Shown: one piece after another, positions 25,878 through 34,682 of the stretch | How the letters are laid out: each line of letters starts with the position of its first letter | How positions within the stretch are numbered: position 1 is the first letter of the stretch | Assembly: GCF_047345485.1 (NCBI RefSeq) | Contig: NZ_JBLFEN010000001.1 | Coordinates: 558,001-622,000 of the forward strand | Length of the DNA stretch: 64,000 nucleotides | Source: Jejuia sp047345485 | GTDB taxonomy: Bacteria; Bacteroidota; Bacteroidia; Flavobacteriales; Flavobacteriaceae | Direction: 5' to 3' | Position numbers and translations under genes: made by a program | The notes under the pieces: model-generated | What the model was told of the DNA's origin: nothing | Seen by the model: the letters and a program-made list of their open reading frames with translations, nothing else | Database searches by the model: none

Positions 25878-26933
25878 TTAAATATTTTCAGCCAACCAAT
25901 CACCAACTTCTTTAGTACCGTAAGCTTTACCACCATCTGCTAAATCTTCAGTAACTATACCTTGTTCTAGCGCGCTATTTACAGCATCTCTAATCGCTTT
26001 ACCTTCTTCTTGTAAACCAAAGTTTTCAAACATCATAGCTGCTGATAATACCGTAGCCATTGGGTTAGCAATATTTTTACCAGTAGCTTGTGGGTAAGAG
26101 CCATGAATAGGTTCAAACAAACCAATATCCGATCCTAAAGACGCCGAAGGCATTAATCCCATAGATCCAGAAATTACCGAAGCCTCATCCGTTAAAATAT
26201 CACCAAATAAGTTTTCCGTAATTAAAACGTCATAGCTATTTGGCCACTGTACCAAACGCATCGCCACAGCATCCACAAACTCATAACTCACTTCAACCTC
26301 AGGATAATCTTTCTCCATCGCCTGCACTGTCTCTCTCCAAAGTCTAGAAGTTTCCAATACATTAGCCTTATCCACGCAACACAGTTTTTTACCACGTGTC
26401 ATCGCTAATTCAAACCCTTTTTTTGCCAAACGTTGTACTTCTGCTCGTGTATATACACAATTATCAAAAGCCGTTTCGCCATCATCTCTCCTTCCCTTTT
26501 CACCAAAGTAAATACCTCCAGTTAATTCGCGTAAAAACACCAAATCGGTACCTTCAATACGCTCTCTTTTTAAAGGCGACTTCTCTAATAACGACGGAAA
26601 TGTAAATGTAGGGCGTACATTAGCAAACAAGCCTAAAGCCTTACGCATTTTTAATAACCCTTGCTCTGGGCGAACCTTCGCAGACGGATCATTATCAAAA
26701 CGCGGGTGCCCAATAGCACCAAACAATACCGCATCACTACTTTTACAAATCTCATGCGTTTCATCTGGGTAAGGCTCACCAACAGCATCAATTGCCGCAG
26801 CACCTGTTAAAGCAGGTTTCCATGTAATATCATGTCCAAATTTACCAGCAATCGCATCACTAACTTTTACCGCTTGGTCTATCACTTCTGGTCCTATACC
26901 GTCTCCGGCTAAAAGGGCTATGTTTAATTTCAT
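25878..26933 (-). CDS. leuB: 3-isopropylmalate dehydrogenase
   Basis: A 351-residue beta-decarboxylating dehydrogenase: ALLAGDGIGPEVIDQAVKV at the start, substrate-binding ELTGGIYFGEKGRR near 134-147, the metal site DAVAMRLVQWPNSYDVLITENLFGD near 216-240 (two Asp) and GSYPQATGKNIANP near 276. It oxidises 3-isopropylmalate to 2-oxoisocaproate in leucine synthesis, using NAD. It is last in leuCDAB, separated from leuA by a 286-base gap filled largely by an intergenic repeat. Confidence 0.96.
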   Translation of the reverse strand: MKLNIALLAGDGIGPEVIDQAVKVSDAIAGKFGHDITWKPALTGAAAIDAVGEPYPDETHEICKSSDAVLFGAIGHPRFDNDPSAKVRPEQGLLKMRKALGLFANVRPTFTFPSLLEKSPLKRERIEGTDLVFLRELTGGIYFGEKGRRDDGETAFDNCVYTRAEVQRLAKKGFELAMTRGKKLCCVDKANVLETSRLWRETVQAMEKDYPEVEVSYEFVDAVAMRLVQWPNSYDVLITENLFGDILTDEASVISGSMGLMPSASLGSDIGLFEPIHGSYPQATGKNIANPMATVLSAAMMFENFGLQEEGKAIRDAVNSALEQGIVTEDLADGGKAYGTKEVGDWLAENI

Positions 26934-26967
26934 TTATATGTAATTTAATCTTTAATTATTCTCTTTA

Positions 26968-27078
26968 GGGCGTTACCCTCCTTAAGTCGGGTCGGGCTTT
27001 ACGTTGCAAGTCCTCGGTTTTGTTCCTGCGTCTCAAAACCTGTGGGCTTTCCTCTACAATCCCTAACGCGGGGCGTGC
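26968..27078. repeat. Intergenic repeat, GGGCGTTACC...AATCCCTAACGC type (copy A)
   Basis: It begins GGGCGTTACCC and ends CAATCCCTAACGC, with TCGGGTCGGGCTTT inside. The same ordered blocks recur at 37071-37153, and the end block alone at 34450-34470 on the other strand. The element is more GC-rich than its surroundings and has no ORF. It occupies the middle of the leuA-leuB gap. Confidence 0.75.
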
Positions 27079-27219
27079 TTGCTTTCTCAAGTTCTTAACC
27101 TTAAGTAATAGCACACTTACTAAAATCACTACTTTTTGTTTATCTGTTTAATCGTTTATGCGTTTAATCAGATTACAGTTTAACAATTAAACGAATCAAC
27201 AATTCCGCACTAAAACACA

Positions 27220-28740
27220 TCAACTCACAATAATATTCAACATCTTCTCCGTAGCCTTAATGGCAGACACTGTCTGATCGCTATCCAAACCTCGTGTTTT
27301 AAATTCTTTATCTCTATTTTTCCAAGTAATAATAGTTTCACACAACGCATCAGAATTACTCCCTGGAGGAATCCTAACCGCGTAATCAATCAAACTTGGC
27401 AATACTATCTTTTTACTCTTAAATATCATTTTAACAGCATTCATAAACGCATCATACTGTCCGTCGCCCTGTGCATGTTCTTCAAACGTTTCATCTTCAA
27501 TAGTGATTGATACCGTTGTAGAAGGCTTTAACCCTTTAGAGTGTGTTAACACATAAGAGTTTACTTTTATCTTTTCTTCATAAGTTCTATCTAAAACATC
27601 CGAAATTATATAAGGTAAATCCTCTTTAGTCACTACTTGTTTTTTATCACCCAACTCAATAATACGCTGCGTAACTTTCTTTAAATCTTCATCATTAAGC
27701 TGCAAGCCTAATTGCTGTAAATTCTTTTGAATATTAGCCTTCCCAGAAGATTTCCCCAAAGCATATTGGCGTGTTCTTCCAAAACGCTCTGGCATTAAAT
27801 CACTAAAATAGAGGTTGTTTTTATTGTCGCCATCCGCATGTATGCCAGCAGTTTGTGTAAATACGTTCGCGCCAACAATAGGTTTATTTGCAGGAATCAT
27901 TACACCAGAAAAGTTTTCCACCAACTTACTTACCGTATATAATACCTTTTCGTTAACACCTGTTTCAATATCAGGCATAAAATCATTTATAACTGCTATG
28001 GTACTACTCATAGGTGCATTTCCTGCACGCTCGCCCATACCATTAACCGTTAAATGTAAACCATCAGCGCCAGCTTTTAAACCTTCAATAGCATTAGAAA
28101 CTCCTAAATCATAGTCGTTATGCGCATGAAAATCAAAATGTAAATTAGGGTATGTCTCTTTTATTTCTTTTACGAAATTATACGATTCCTCAGGAGTCAG
28201 CACGCCTAAAGTGTCGGGTAACATAATTCTAGCAACATCTTGCGTTTTTAAAAAGTCTAAAAACTCATAAACATACGCTTTAGAGTTACGCATACCATTA
28301 CTCCAATCTTCTAAATATACATTAGTAATAATATCGTGTTCTAAAGCTAACGCTATCGTTTCTGATATTTCTTTAAAGTGCTGATTAGAAGTCTTTTTGA
28401 GTTGATGTGTTAAATGATTTAATGAACCCTTAGTTAGTAGGTTTTGTACCTTGGCACCAGCTTCGTTCATCCATTTAATAGACACTCCTTTATCTACAAA
28501 AGTTAAGACTTCAACTTTATCTAAATAGTTATGCTCTGCCGCCCAATCTGTAATGCTTTTTACCGCTTGAAACTCGCCTTCTGATACTCTAGCCGAAGCA
28601 ATTTCAATACGGTCTACCTTTAATTCTTCAAGTAATAATTTAGCAATTGTAAGTTTCTCCGAGGCAGAAAACGACACCGTAGAGGTTTGTTCTCCATCAC
28701 GAAGCGTCGTATCCATTATTTCTATTCTTCTCTTAGACAT
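27220..28740 (-). CDS. leuA: 2-isopropylmalate synthase family enzyme
   Basis: A 506-residue protein from the Met at 28740 (MSKRRIEIMDTTLRDGEQTS). The frame extends 11 codons upstream, but the family starts here. It has a TIM-barrel HMGL domain with DTTLRDGEQ (residues 9-17), metal-binding FHAHNDYDLG near 206 and a DUF/LeuA dimerisation-regulatory domain from about 365 (NSYVLTHSKGLKPSTTVSI). It condenses acetyl-CoA with 2-oxoisovalerate. The sequence resembles the short isopropylmalate/citramalate synthase branch, so citramalate synthesis cannot be excluded, but the leuCDAB context favours leucine. Confidence 0.9.
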   Translation of the reverse strand: MSKRRIEIMDTTLRDGEQTSTVSFSASEKLTIAKLLLEELKVDRIEIASARVSEGEFQAVKSITDWAAEHNYLDKVEVLTFVDKGVSIKWMNEAGAKVQNLLTKGSLNHLTHQLKKTSNQHFKEISETIALALEHDIITNVYLEDWSNGMRNSKAYVYEFLDFLKTQDVARIMLPDTLGVLTPEESYNFVKEIKETYPNLHFDFHAHNDYDLGVSNAIEGLKAGADGLHLTVNGMGERAGNAPMSSTIAVINDFMPDIETGVNEKVLYTVSKLVENFSGVMIPANKPIVGANVFTQTAGIHADGDNKNNLYFSDLMPERFGRTRQYALGKSSGKANIQKNLQQLGLQLNDEDLKKVTQRIIELGDKKQVVTKEDLPYIISDVLDRTYEEKIKVNSYVLTHSKGLKPSTTVSITIEDETFEEHAQGDGQYDAFMNAVKMIFKSKKIVLPSLIDYAVRIPPGSNSDALCETIITWKNRDKEFKTRGLDSDQTVSAIKATEKMLNIIVS

Positions 28741-28829
28741 TGCCGGTTTTATATTCACAAAAAAGCATTTCATTGTAATAATGGAATGCTTTTAAATATT
28801 ATTATAATGTATCTATGCTACTAATATAC

Positions 28830-29429
28830 TTAAAATGGTCGCGTTTCAGCAAATGCCTTCACGTCTTCTTTCATATTTTGAAGATAATCTATATCATCAA
28901 AACCATTCAACATATTATCTTTTTTATAGCCATTAATATCAAAAGACTCAGATTCACCAGTTGCTACCAAAGTTACGGTTTGGTTTGGTAAATCTACTTT
29001 TATTTCAGCTTTAGGATCTGCTTCAATAGCATCAAATAATTTTTGAGCAAAATCTGCAGAAACTTGTACTGGCAAAACACCAATGTTTAAACAGTTGTTT
29101 CTAAAAATATCTGCAAAAAATGATGAGATTACACAACGTAATCCAAAATCGTAAACCGACCAAGCTGCATGCTCTCTAGAAGACCCAGAACCAAAGTTCT
29201 TACCGCCTACTAAAATTTTAGCACCTTCATATTTCTTATCGTTTAAAGGAAAATCAGCAATTGGATTTCCTTCAGAATCATATCTCCAATCACGGAAAAA
29301 ATTATCTCCAAACCCTTTACGCTCTGTTGCTTTTAAGAAACGTGCAGGTATGATTTGATCGGTATCCACATTCTCAATTGGTAATGGATATGCTGTACTT
29401 GTTAATACTTCAAATTTATCGTAAGCCAT
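28830..29429 (-). CDS. leuD: 3-isopropylmalate dehydratase small subunit
   Basis: A 199-residue aconitase swivel domain with ENVDTDQIIPARFLK near residues 19-33 and the active-site loop GGKNFGSGSSREHAAWSV near 76-93. With LeuC it isomerises 2- to 3-isopropylmalate. It lies 63 bases downstream of leuC and 89 upstream of leuA. Confidence 0.96.
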   Translation of the reverse strand: MAYDKFEVLTSTAYPLPIENVDTDQIIPARFLKATERKGFGDNFFRDWRYDSEGNPIADFPLNDKKYEGAKILVGGKNFGSGSSREHAAWSVYDFGLRCVISSFFADIFRNNCLNIGVLPVQVSADFAQKLFDAIEADPKAEIKVDLPNQTVTLVATGESESFDINGYKKDNMLNGFDDIDYLQNMKEDVKAFAETRPF

Positions 29430-29430
29430 A

Positions 29431-29472
29431 TATTCAGTATTCAGTCTGCCAGTATCAGTTGGCAGTATTAGT
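29431..29472. repeat. Solo AGT heptamer array in the leuC-leuD gap
   Basis: TATTCAG TATTCAG TCTGCCA GTATCAG TTGGCAG TATTAGT: AGT recurs every six to eight bases, with an inner inverted pair CTGCCA/TGGCAG (29446-29451, 29460-29465). It almost fills the 63-base gap and resembles the arrays flanking the four-helix-bundle gene in the his operon. Confidence 0.6.
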
Positions 29473-29492
29473 ATATTCTTAAATTTTAATAG

Positions 29493-30902
29493 TTAAGCAC
29501 TAACCTGTTCCATTAGTGTTCTCGGATCGGTGACTACACCTGTAATTGCTGTAGCTGCTGCCACTAATGGAGACGCTAACAATGTTCTAGATCCAGGCCC
29601 TTGACGTCCTTCAAAATTTCGGTTAGATGTAGATACCGCCAATTTCCCAGCAGGCACTTTATCATCATTCATTGCTAAACATGCAGAACATCCAGGTTCT
29701 CTTAATACAAATCCAGCTGCTTCTATTATTTCATCTAAACCTTCTTCATTAATTTGGTCTACCACTTTGTGTGATCCTGGTACTAACCAAGCTGTAATAT
29801 TATCTGCTTTTTGGCGTCCTTCAACAATAGAACAAAAAGCTCTAAAATCTTCGATTCGTCCGTTTGTACATGATCCAAGGAATACATAATCAACTTGCTT
29901 CCCAATCATATCATCACCCTCATCAAACTTCATATAGCCTAATGATTTTTTATATGTAGCTACACCACCTTGAACATCTTCCGCTAAAGGAATTGATTTT
30001 GTTACACCCATTCCCATTCCTGGATTGGTACCGTAAGTAATCATTGGCTCAATATCGGCAGCATCGTAGTTAAATTCTAAATCGAATTCTGCGTCAGTGT
30101 CAGTTTTTAGCGTTTTCCAATAGTCCATCGCTTTATCCCAATCTGCACCTTTTGGAGTGTGTTTTCTACCTTTTATATATTCATAAGTCTTATCATCTGG
30201 CGCAATCATTCCACCACGAGCACCCATCTCAATAGATAAGTTACATACCGTCATACGACCTTCCATAGACATATCTTCAAACACATCACCAGCATACTCT
30301 ACAAAATAACCTGTAGCACCAGACGTTGTTTGTTTTGAAATGATATAAAGCGCCACATCTTTAGGTGTAACACCAAAACCTAATTTACCATTTACGTTAA
30401 TACGCATTTTCTTAGGCTTAGGTTGCATAATACATTGTGTAGATAATACCATTTCAACCTCAGACGTACCAATACCAAAAGCAATAGCACCAAAAGCACC
30501 ATGTGTAGAGGTATGCGAATCGCCACATACAATAGTTGATCCTGGTAATGTAATACCATTTTCTGGCCCTACAATATGAACAATACCATTGTTTCTGTGT
30601 CCTAATCCCCAGTGCGAAATACCGTATTGTTCAGCATTAGTTGCTAAAGCCTCTAACTGATTTGCTGATAATGGATCTGCAACTGGTAAGTGTTGATTCC
30701 AAGTTGGGGTGTTATGATCGGCAGTTGCAAATGTGCGCTCTGGATACATCACGCCTATGCCTCTACTTCTTAATCCAACAAATGCAACAGGACTTGTTAC
30801 TTCGTGTATAAAATGACGGTCTATAAAAAACACGTCTGGTCCATCTTCTATGGTTCTAACAACATGCGAATCCCACACTTTGTCAAATAATGTCTTACTC
30901 AT
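29493..30902 (-). CDS. leuC: 3-isopropylmalate dehydratase large subunit
   Basis: A 469-residue aconitase-family protein with the three iron-sulfur cysteines in SCTNGRIEDFRAF (near 348) and REPGCSACLAMN (near 405-416), and VCGDSHTSTHGAFGA near 130. It forms the 4Fe-4S catalytic subunit with LeuD. It is the first gene of leuCDAB, with a good promoter at 30976-31004 and a 5' leader containing a 9-bp hairpin. No leucine-rich leader peptide is visible. Confidence 0.97.
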   Translation of the reverse strand: MSKTLFDKVWDSHVVRTIEDGPDVFFIDRHFIHEVTSPVAFVGLRSRGIGVMYPERTFATADHNTPTWNQHLPVADPLSANQLEALATNAEQYGISHWGLGHRNNGIVHIVGPENGITLPGSTIVCGDSHTSTHGAFGAIAFGIGTSEVEMVLSTQCIMQPKPKKMRINVNGKLGFGVTPKDVALYIISKQTTSGATGYFVEYAGDVFEDMSMEGRMTVCNLSIEMGARGGMIAPDDKTYEYIKGRKHTPKGADWDKAMDYWKTLKTDTDAEFDLEFNYDAADIEPMITYGTNPGMGMGVTKSIPLAEDVQGGVATYKKSLGYMKFDEGDDMIGKQVDYVFLGSCTNGRIEDFRAFCSIVEGRQKADNITAWLVPGSHKVVDQINEEGLDEIIEAAGFVLREPGCSACLAMNDDKVPAGKLAVSTSNRNFEGRQGPGSRTLLASPLVAAATAITGVVTDPRTLMEQVSA

Positions 30903-30931
30903 AAATAATAAAGGTTTGTTTTTGAAATAAC

Positions 30932-30962
30932 TTTGAAATAGAACACAATATTGTATTTCAAA
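30932..30962 (-). promoter_or_regulatory. Hairpin in the leuC 5' leader
   Basis: On the minus strand TTTGAAATA pairs perfectly with TATTTCAAA across a 13-base loop, 7-37 bases after the predicted transcript start. The sequence TATTTCAAA is repeated once more just downstream, so it could also be an operator. Neither role is proven. Confidence 0.45.
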
Positions 30963-30975
30963 TTATAACAGGTTA

Positions 30976-31004
30976 CAAAGTTATAGTTAATTACAAATAA
31001 TCAA
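30976..31004 (-). promoter_or_regulatory. Promoter of leuCDAB
   Basis: Minus-strand TTG (31004-31002), an 18-base spacer and TAACTTTG (30983-30976), both elements matching the Bacteroidota consensus. Confidence 0.7.
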
Positions 31005-31126
31005 AAGTTTAAGCCGTATTGTTATTTTATTTTATAAAATTTACAATGGAGCGTATATTAATTGCATTTTATGCAACAAAAATGAAAAATCGATTATAAT
31101 TTTTAAAGCCGTTTTATTGCAGCACC

Positions 31127-31510
31127 TTATAATCTATCTTTTACATACTCAACTTTTGTTTTTCCATGCGGTAAAACCTTACCATCTGGCCCAATATTTA
31201 CCATGACTATATTAGAAATGGTAATGATGGTTTCTCGCGTTCTCATGTTTCTAACTTCGCAGCCTAAAGTAAGTGATGCTTTACCAAATTTTAGAGCTTC
31301 GATACCTATTTCTATAACATCGCCTTGTTCTGCTGATGCTTTAAAATCAATTTCACTAATATATTTGGTAACTACTTTCTGGTTTTCTAACTGTACAATA
31401 CTGTAAAGCGCCGCTTCTTCGTCTATCCATTCTAGCAGTCTTCCACCAAACAAAGTGCCGTTTGCATTTAAATCTTCTGGTTTAATCCATTTTCTGGTAT
31501 GAAATCGCAT
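31127..31510 (-). CDS. Acyl-CoA thioesterase (hotdog fold)
   Basis: A 127-residue single hotdog domain: NANGTLFGGRLLEWIDEEAALYS near residues 14-36 is the YciA/BFIT-type active-site helix with Asn/Gly and Asp. It hydrolyses acyl-CoA esters in the cytoplasm. It follows the DUF72 gene by 17 bases and probably shares its transcript. Confidence 0.88.
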   Translation of the reverse strand: MRFHTRKWIKPEDLNANGTLFGGRLLEWIDEEAALYSIVQLENQKVVTKYISEIDFKASAEQGDVIEIGIEALKFGKASLTLGCEVRNMRTRETIITISNIVMVNIGPDGKVLPHGKTKVEYVKDRL

Positions 31511-31527
31511 AATTTGTTTTTAATATT

Positions 31528-32415
31528 TTAAAATAATGTTTTTTGAATATCCTCGTTTGGAATGGTAAGATTATATCCCAATGCCGCATTTAGTTTTTTA
31601 ATAAAATACGCCGACAATAAAGGCGATTCTTTTTCTATATTTTGATGGATGAAAAAATCTATTTCTTTGATACCTTGATCTTTCCATAATTTTAAACGCT
31701 CTACCCAATCCTCTAAACGAGTATAGTCACTTTCATGATTAGCCCCTAAATAACGCACAAAAGCTGTAGCATTGGTTAAGCGCATGTACATCAAATCGCG
31801 ACGACCAGCAGTGTCAACAATTACATTTGAAATATTGTTTGCTTCTAAAAGTTGATATAATTCTTCAGCAATTGCTTTATCGTTATACCAATTAGTATCT
31901 CTAAATTCAATAGCTAATGGTATATCTTTTGGCCAACCTTCTACAAACGTAATCACTCTATCAAAATCTTTTGGCGCAAAATTACTGTGCATTTGTAAAA
32001 ATATAGTGCCTAACTTTTCTTTTAAATTTGAAGCGTTGTACAAATAATTCTCAACTACGCCACTAGTTTCGTTCAAACGTTTCCAATGGCTGATTTCTTG
32101 ATTCAATTTTGGAAAGAACTTAAAACCTTTTGGTGTTTTATCATACCATTTCGAAAATTGTTCCGCAGGAAATATACGGTAAAACGTCGCATTCATTTCA
32201 ATAGCATTAAACTGAGACGAATAATATCCTAATTCATCTTTTGTACCTCTTGGATAGAATCCTTTTAAGTCTGCCCTATTCCATTTGGCGCAGCCTACAT
32301 AAATTTCTGGTTCGTTATCATTCTTTACCTTATCAAGCACTTTCTTGGTATCAGGATGGTCATTAGGGAATGTAAAGTCTATTAATTCAGGATGGTCTAC
32401 GCTTCCAAATTTCAT
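31528..32415 (-). CDS. DUF72 (YecE-like) protein
   Basis: A 295-residue TIM-barrel-like protein with DUF72 landmarks: IYVGCAKWNRADLKGFYP, FNAIEMNATFYRIFP near 89-103, FKFFPKLNQEISHW near 117 and YMRLTNATAFVRYLG near 210. The family is widespread with no firmly assigned reaction. It is transcribed divergently from the gene at 32532. Confidence 0.88.
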   Translation of the reverse strand: MKFGSVDHPELIDFTFPNDHPDTKKVLDKVKNDNEPEIYVGCAKWNRADLKGFYPRGTKDELGYYSSQFNAIEMNATFYRIFPAEQFSKWYDKTPKGFKFFPKLNQEISHWKRLNETSGVVENYLYNASNLKEKLGTIFLQMHSNFAPKDFDRVITFVEGWPKDIPLAIEFRDTNWYNDKAIAEELYQLLEANNISNVIVDTAGRRDLMYMRLTNATAFVRYLGANHESDYTRLEDWVERLKLWKDQGIKEIDFFIHQNIEKESPLLSAYFIKKLNAALGYNLTIPNEDIQKTLF

Positions 32416-32531
32416 GTTTTAAATTTTCAATAAAGATAAAAACTTCAATGTTGATAACCTCGTTAACAATTATAAGACCAACTATTACGTTAAGCATTAA
32501 GAATTTATATTTTTATTAAAAAATCTACACT

Positions 32532-32948
32532 ATGGACTCAAGACAATTCAAGCTTAAAAGTATAAGACCAGAATTACCTAATGCGGTTATTAGTGACAAC
32601 ATGAGTGCCGACGAGCGTTTTCAGAATTTGGTGTTACGCCCTATTCTTAAATTTCAGAACGATTTATTGATTGCTGTGTTTAGAAATTACATTAAAAAAC
32701 ACAAGTCGGTTTTTTACGATTTATCTCTTGAAAAACGTATCGATTATATTGAAAATGCCATTCAAAAGGACATGAAATTGCGTAATTCTATGAAAGGGAT
32801 GATTATAGGTTTATTTACGGTTGAAGAATATCAAATTTATATTCAAAATTCATCGGCTTTAAACAAACGCATGATGAATATTACAAAACAACGTTTAATT
32901 AGTAATATGCAGTTGTTTGATAAGCCTGAAGTTTTGGTGGCGGTTTAA
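32532..32948 (+). CDS. Conserved hypothetical protein, 138 aa
   Basis: A soluble helical protein (MDSRQFKLKSIRPELPNAVI ... MIIGLFTVEEYQIY) with no signal peptide or catalytic motif that I recognise. Similar short proteins are common in Flavobacteriaceae and are sometimes labelled glyoxalase-like without clear support. It reads alone from a divergent promoter region and ends at a weak hairpin. Confidence 0.75.
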   Translation: MDSRQFKLKSIRPELPNAVISDNMSADERFQNLVLRPILKFQNDLLIAVFRNYIKKHKSVFYDLSLEKRIDYIENAIQKDMKLRNSMKGMIIGLFTVEEYQIYIQNSSALNKRMMNITKQRLISNMQLFDKPEVLVAV

Positions 32949-32949
32949 A

Positions 32950-32980
32950 ATTCTTTATTTAAAAGAATATATTTTCATTA
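32950..32980. terminator. Weak bidirectional hairpin between convergent genes
   Basis: ATTCTTT (32950-32956) pairs with AAAGAAT (32962-32968), with ATATATTTT following. It lies between stops at 32948 and 32987. Confidence 0.4.
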
Positions 32981-32986
32981 AACTAA

Positions 32987-33628
32987 TTATAATGACCATA
33001 TTAACAAATCAATTAGGTCTGCCTTTTTAGCACCATATATAGTTTTATTTCCTTTGTTTTGATTTATATCTAATACTCTAAACTTCTTTTTGGTTTTATT
33101 TATTTCTAACTTCATTTCCATGTAACAATCAACAGATTCGAATAGTAACATTGAGTATTTTTGGTAAATTTTATTAAAAAGTATTTTGTCTTTTTCTTTT
33201 AGTTTATTTAATGGATTAAAAATTATAGCATAACTATCAGGAAAAATATCTAAAGTTTCAAAAAGAATAATAGTATTAAGCTTAGAATAAGCAGCAACAC
33301 CATTGTATATTTCTTTTTGATTTTCTTTTGCTTCTGCTAGATAATTCAATCTGTTTTCATCATAAATACTTTTTAATTGTGATATCTGTTCTAAATCAGC
33401 ATAGTCTATTTTACTAATAGTACTTTTCTTTAAATCTGAGTATTTTGGAAGTATATCGTTACTCAATACTGCATAAAACTCTATTCTTTGCTTTACATCT
33501 ATTTTATATATACTATCGCTAATTTTCTTTTGAACTAAATATTCAGATAATTCAGACTTTTTACATTCTTGGGAAAAAGCAAAACATATTGAAAAGGCTA
33601 AGCTAAATGTCAATATTAGTATTTTCAT
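32987..33628 (-). CDS. Secreted hypothetical protein
   Basis: A 213-residue protein with a signal peptide (MKILILTFSLAFSICFAFSQ) and a charged, mostly helical mature part. There is no lipobox, repeat or enzyme motif. I do not recognise a family. It lies 34 bases downstream of the DUF2461 gene on the same strand. Confidence 0.7.
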   Translation of the reverse strand: MKILILTFSLAFSICFAFSQECKKSELSEYLVQKKISDSIYKIDVKQRIEFYAVLSNDILPKYSDLKKSTISKIDYADLEQISQLKSIYDENRLNYLAEAKENQKEIYNGVAAYSKLNTIILFETLDIFPDSYAIIFNPLNKLKEKDKILFNKIYQKYSMLLFESVDCYMEMKLEINKTKKKFRVLDINQNKGNKTIYGAKKADLIDLLIWSL

Positions 33629-33662
33629 ATTATTATATTGAAAATTGATAACATACTAAATA

Positions 33663-34346
33663 TTAGTCAATTAAAGAAACCCCATTCAAATCTGTAGTCA
33701 ACACGTCGCTCATATAATCAAAAAATGGGCGAATGGTTTTAAATGCATTGTCCACGCTATCTAAAAAATCGGCACCCAAAACTTCTTTATCGGTATACTT
33801 TTTTGTAAAAATATACTGTTTCTTTTTAATGAGACCGATCGCTTCATGTTCTTTACTAAACCCTTTTGGTGCGGTTTTAACTTCGTCGCCTTCAAACGTA
33901 TCTCCCCAAACGGTATTAAATGTTTTATCTGCTAAAATATCTCGCATTTCCGAAGCATCCATTTCAAACTCTTTTCTAATCCGTAATAAATCTTCTTTTT
34001 CTGGTTGCCAAAACCCTGTAGCTATAAAACTTTGATTATTGGGTTGAATATGCAAATAATAGCCACCTCTTAATCTTGGCTTTGCGCGGTGAAACGACCC
34101 ACCAAAATGGGTTTTATAAGGCAACTTGTTTTTAGAGAAACGTACATCACGATATATCCTGAAAATTTTTAGTTTGTCTATCTCATCGTGACGATTTATA
34201 CGCTCTAAAAGTGCATTATAAAACAACTTCACTTCGCCTTCAATGGCTTTAAACTCTGGTTTGTTCTCATTAAACCAATCGCGATTATTATTCTTTTCTA
34301 ATTTTTTAAAAAATGCAAAAACAGATTTTGGTACGGTATTGCTCAT
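33663..34346 (-). CDS. DUF2461 family protein
   Basis: A 227-residue protein with typical DUF2461 (TIGR02453) features: NNRDWFNENKPEFKAIE near residues 19-35, IFRIYRDVRFSKNKLPYKTHFGG near 61-83 and GGYYLHIQP near 94. Function is unknown and the protein is cytoplasmic. The 336 bases upstream are full of intergenic repeats, so its promoter is not obvious. Confidence 0.88.
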   Translation of the reverse strand: MSNTVPKSVFAFFKKLEKNNNRDWFNENKPEFKAIEGEVKLFYNALLERINRHDEIDKLKIFRIYRDVRFSKNKLPYKTHFGGSFHRAKPRLRGGYYLHIQPNNQSFIATGFWQPEKEDLLRIRKEFEMDASEMRDILADKTFNTVWGDTFEGDEVKTAPKGFSKEHEAIGLIKKKQYIFTKKYTDKEVLGADFLDSVDNAFKTIRPFFDYMSDVLTTDLNGVSLID

Positions 34347-34449
34347 TTTTATGTTTTAAATGGTTTCTAAATTACGAAAAAGTATTGGACGTTATTAGTT
34401 TTAATAGTATCAACTTATTCTTATTATATTCTAGGTATTCTGGACTAGT

Positions 34450-34470
34450 GCGTTAGGGATTGCAGCGGCA
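34450..34470. repeat. End block of the GGGCG...CTAACGC repeat (partial copy C)
   Basis: GCGTTAGGGATTGCAGCGGC is the reverse complement of the end of copies A and B (AATCCCTAACGC, AATCCCTAGCGC), without their other blocks, so it is a remnant or truncated copy. Confidence 0.55.
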
Positions 34471-34498
34471 TCTTTTTTAAAGCTTCTGCAAATATGCC

Positions 34499-34570
34499 GT
34501 CATTACGAGGAGGTACGACGAAGTAATCTGTTGCAATTAAGAAGATTGATTCACTTTGTTCGAATAACAC
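34499..34570. repeat. Imperfect palindromic repeat, GTCATTACGAGG type
   Basis: The left arm reads GTCATTACGAGG then ACGACGAAGTAATCT. The right arm reads GATTGATTCACTTTGTTCG then AATAACAC, roughly its reverse complement (for example AGTAATC with GATTGATT). This resembles a dispersed 'GTCATTGCGAGG...GAAGCAATC' element seen in many bacterial genomes, here degraded. Confidence 0.55.
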
Positions 34571-34628
34571 TAGATCTAAAAACGTTTTAAAAAGACCTGC
34601 CTAAAGTTATTTATTTGAATTCGATAGC

Positions 34629-34662
34629 GTTAAAAAAAAATCCTGAGTCACCTCAGGATTTT
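34629..34662 (-). terminator. Intrinsic terminator of the gene at 34683-35240
   Basis: A perfect 11-bp stem AAAATCCTGAG / CTCAGGATTTT (34637-34647, 34652-34662) with a four-base loop and an A-tract at 34632-34640, which is the T-tract on the minus strand. Confidence 0.88.
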
Positions 34663-34682
34663 AAAATTATATAGGGAGATAA

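Larger units (their letters stand above)
34347..34682. other. 336-base intergenic stretch made of repeats and a terminator
   Basis: From left to right it contains an AT-rich segment, the end block of the GGGCG...CTAACGC repeat (34450-34470), an imperfect palindromic repeat starting GTCATTACGAGG (34499-34570), and the terminator at 34629-34662. No ORF with coding character was seen. Confidence 0.7.
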
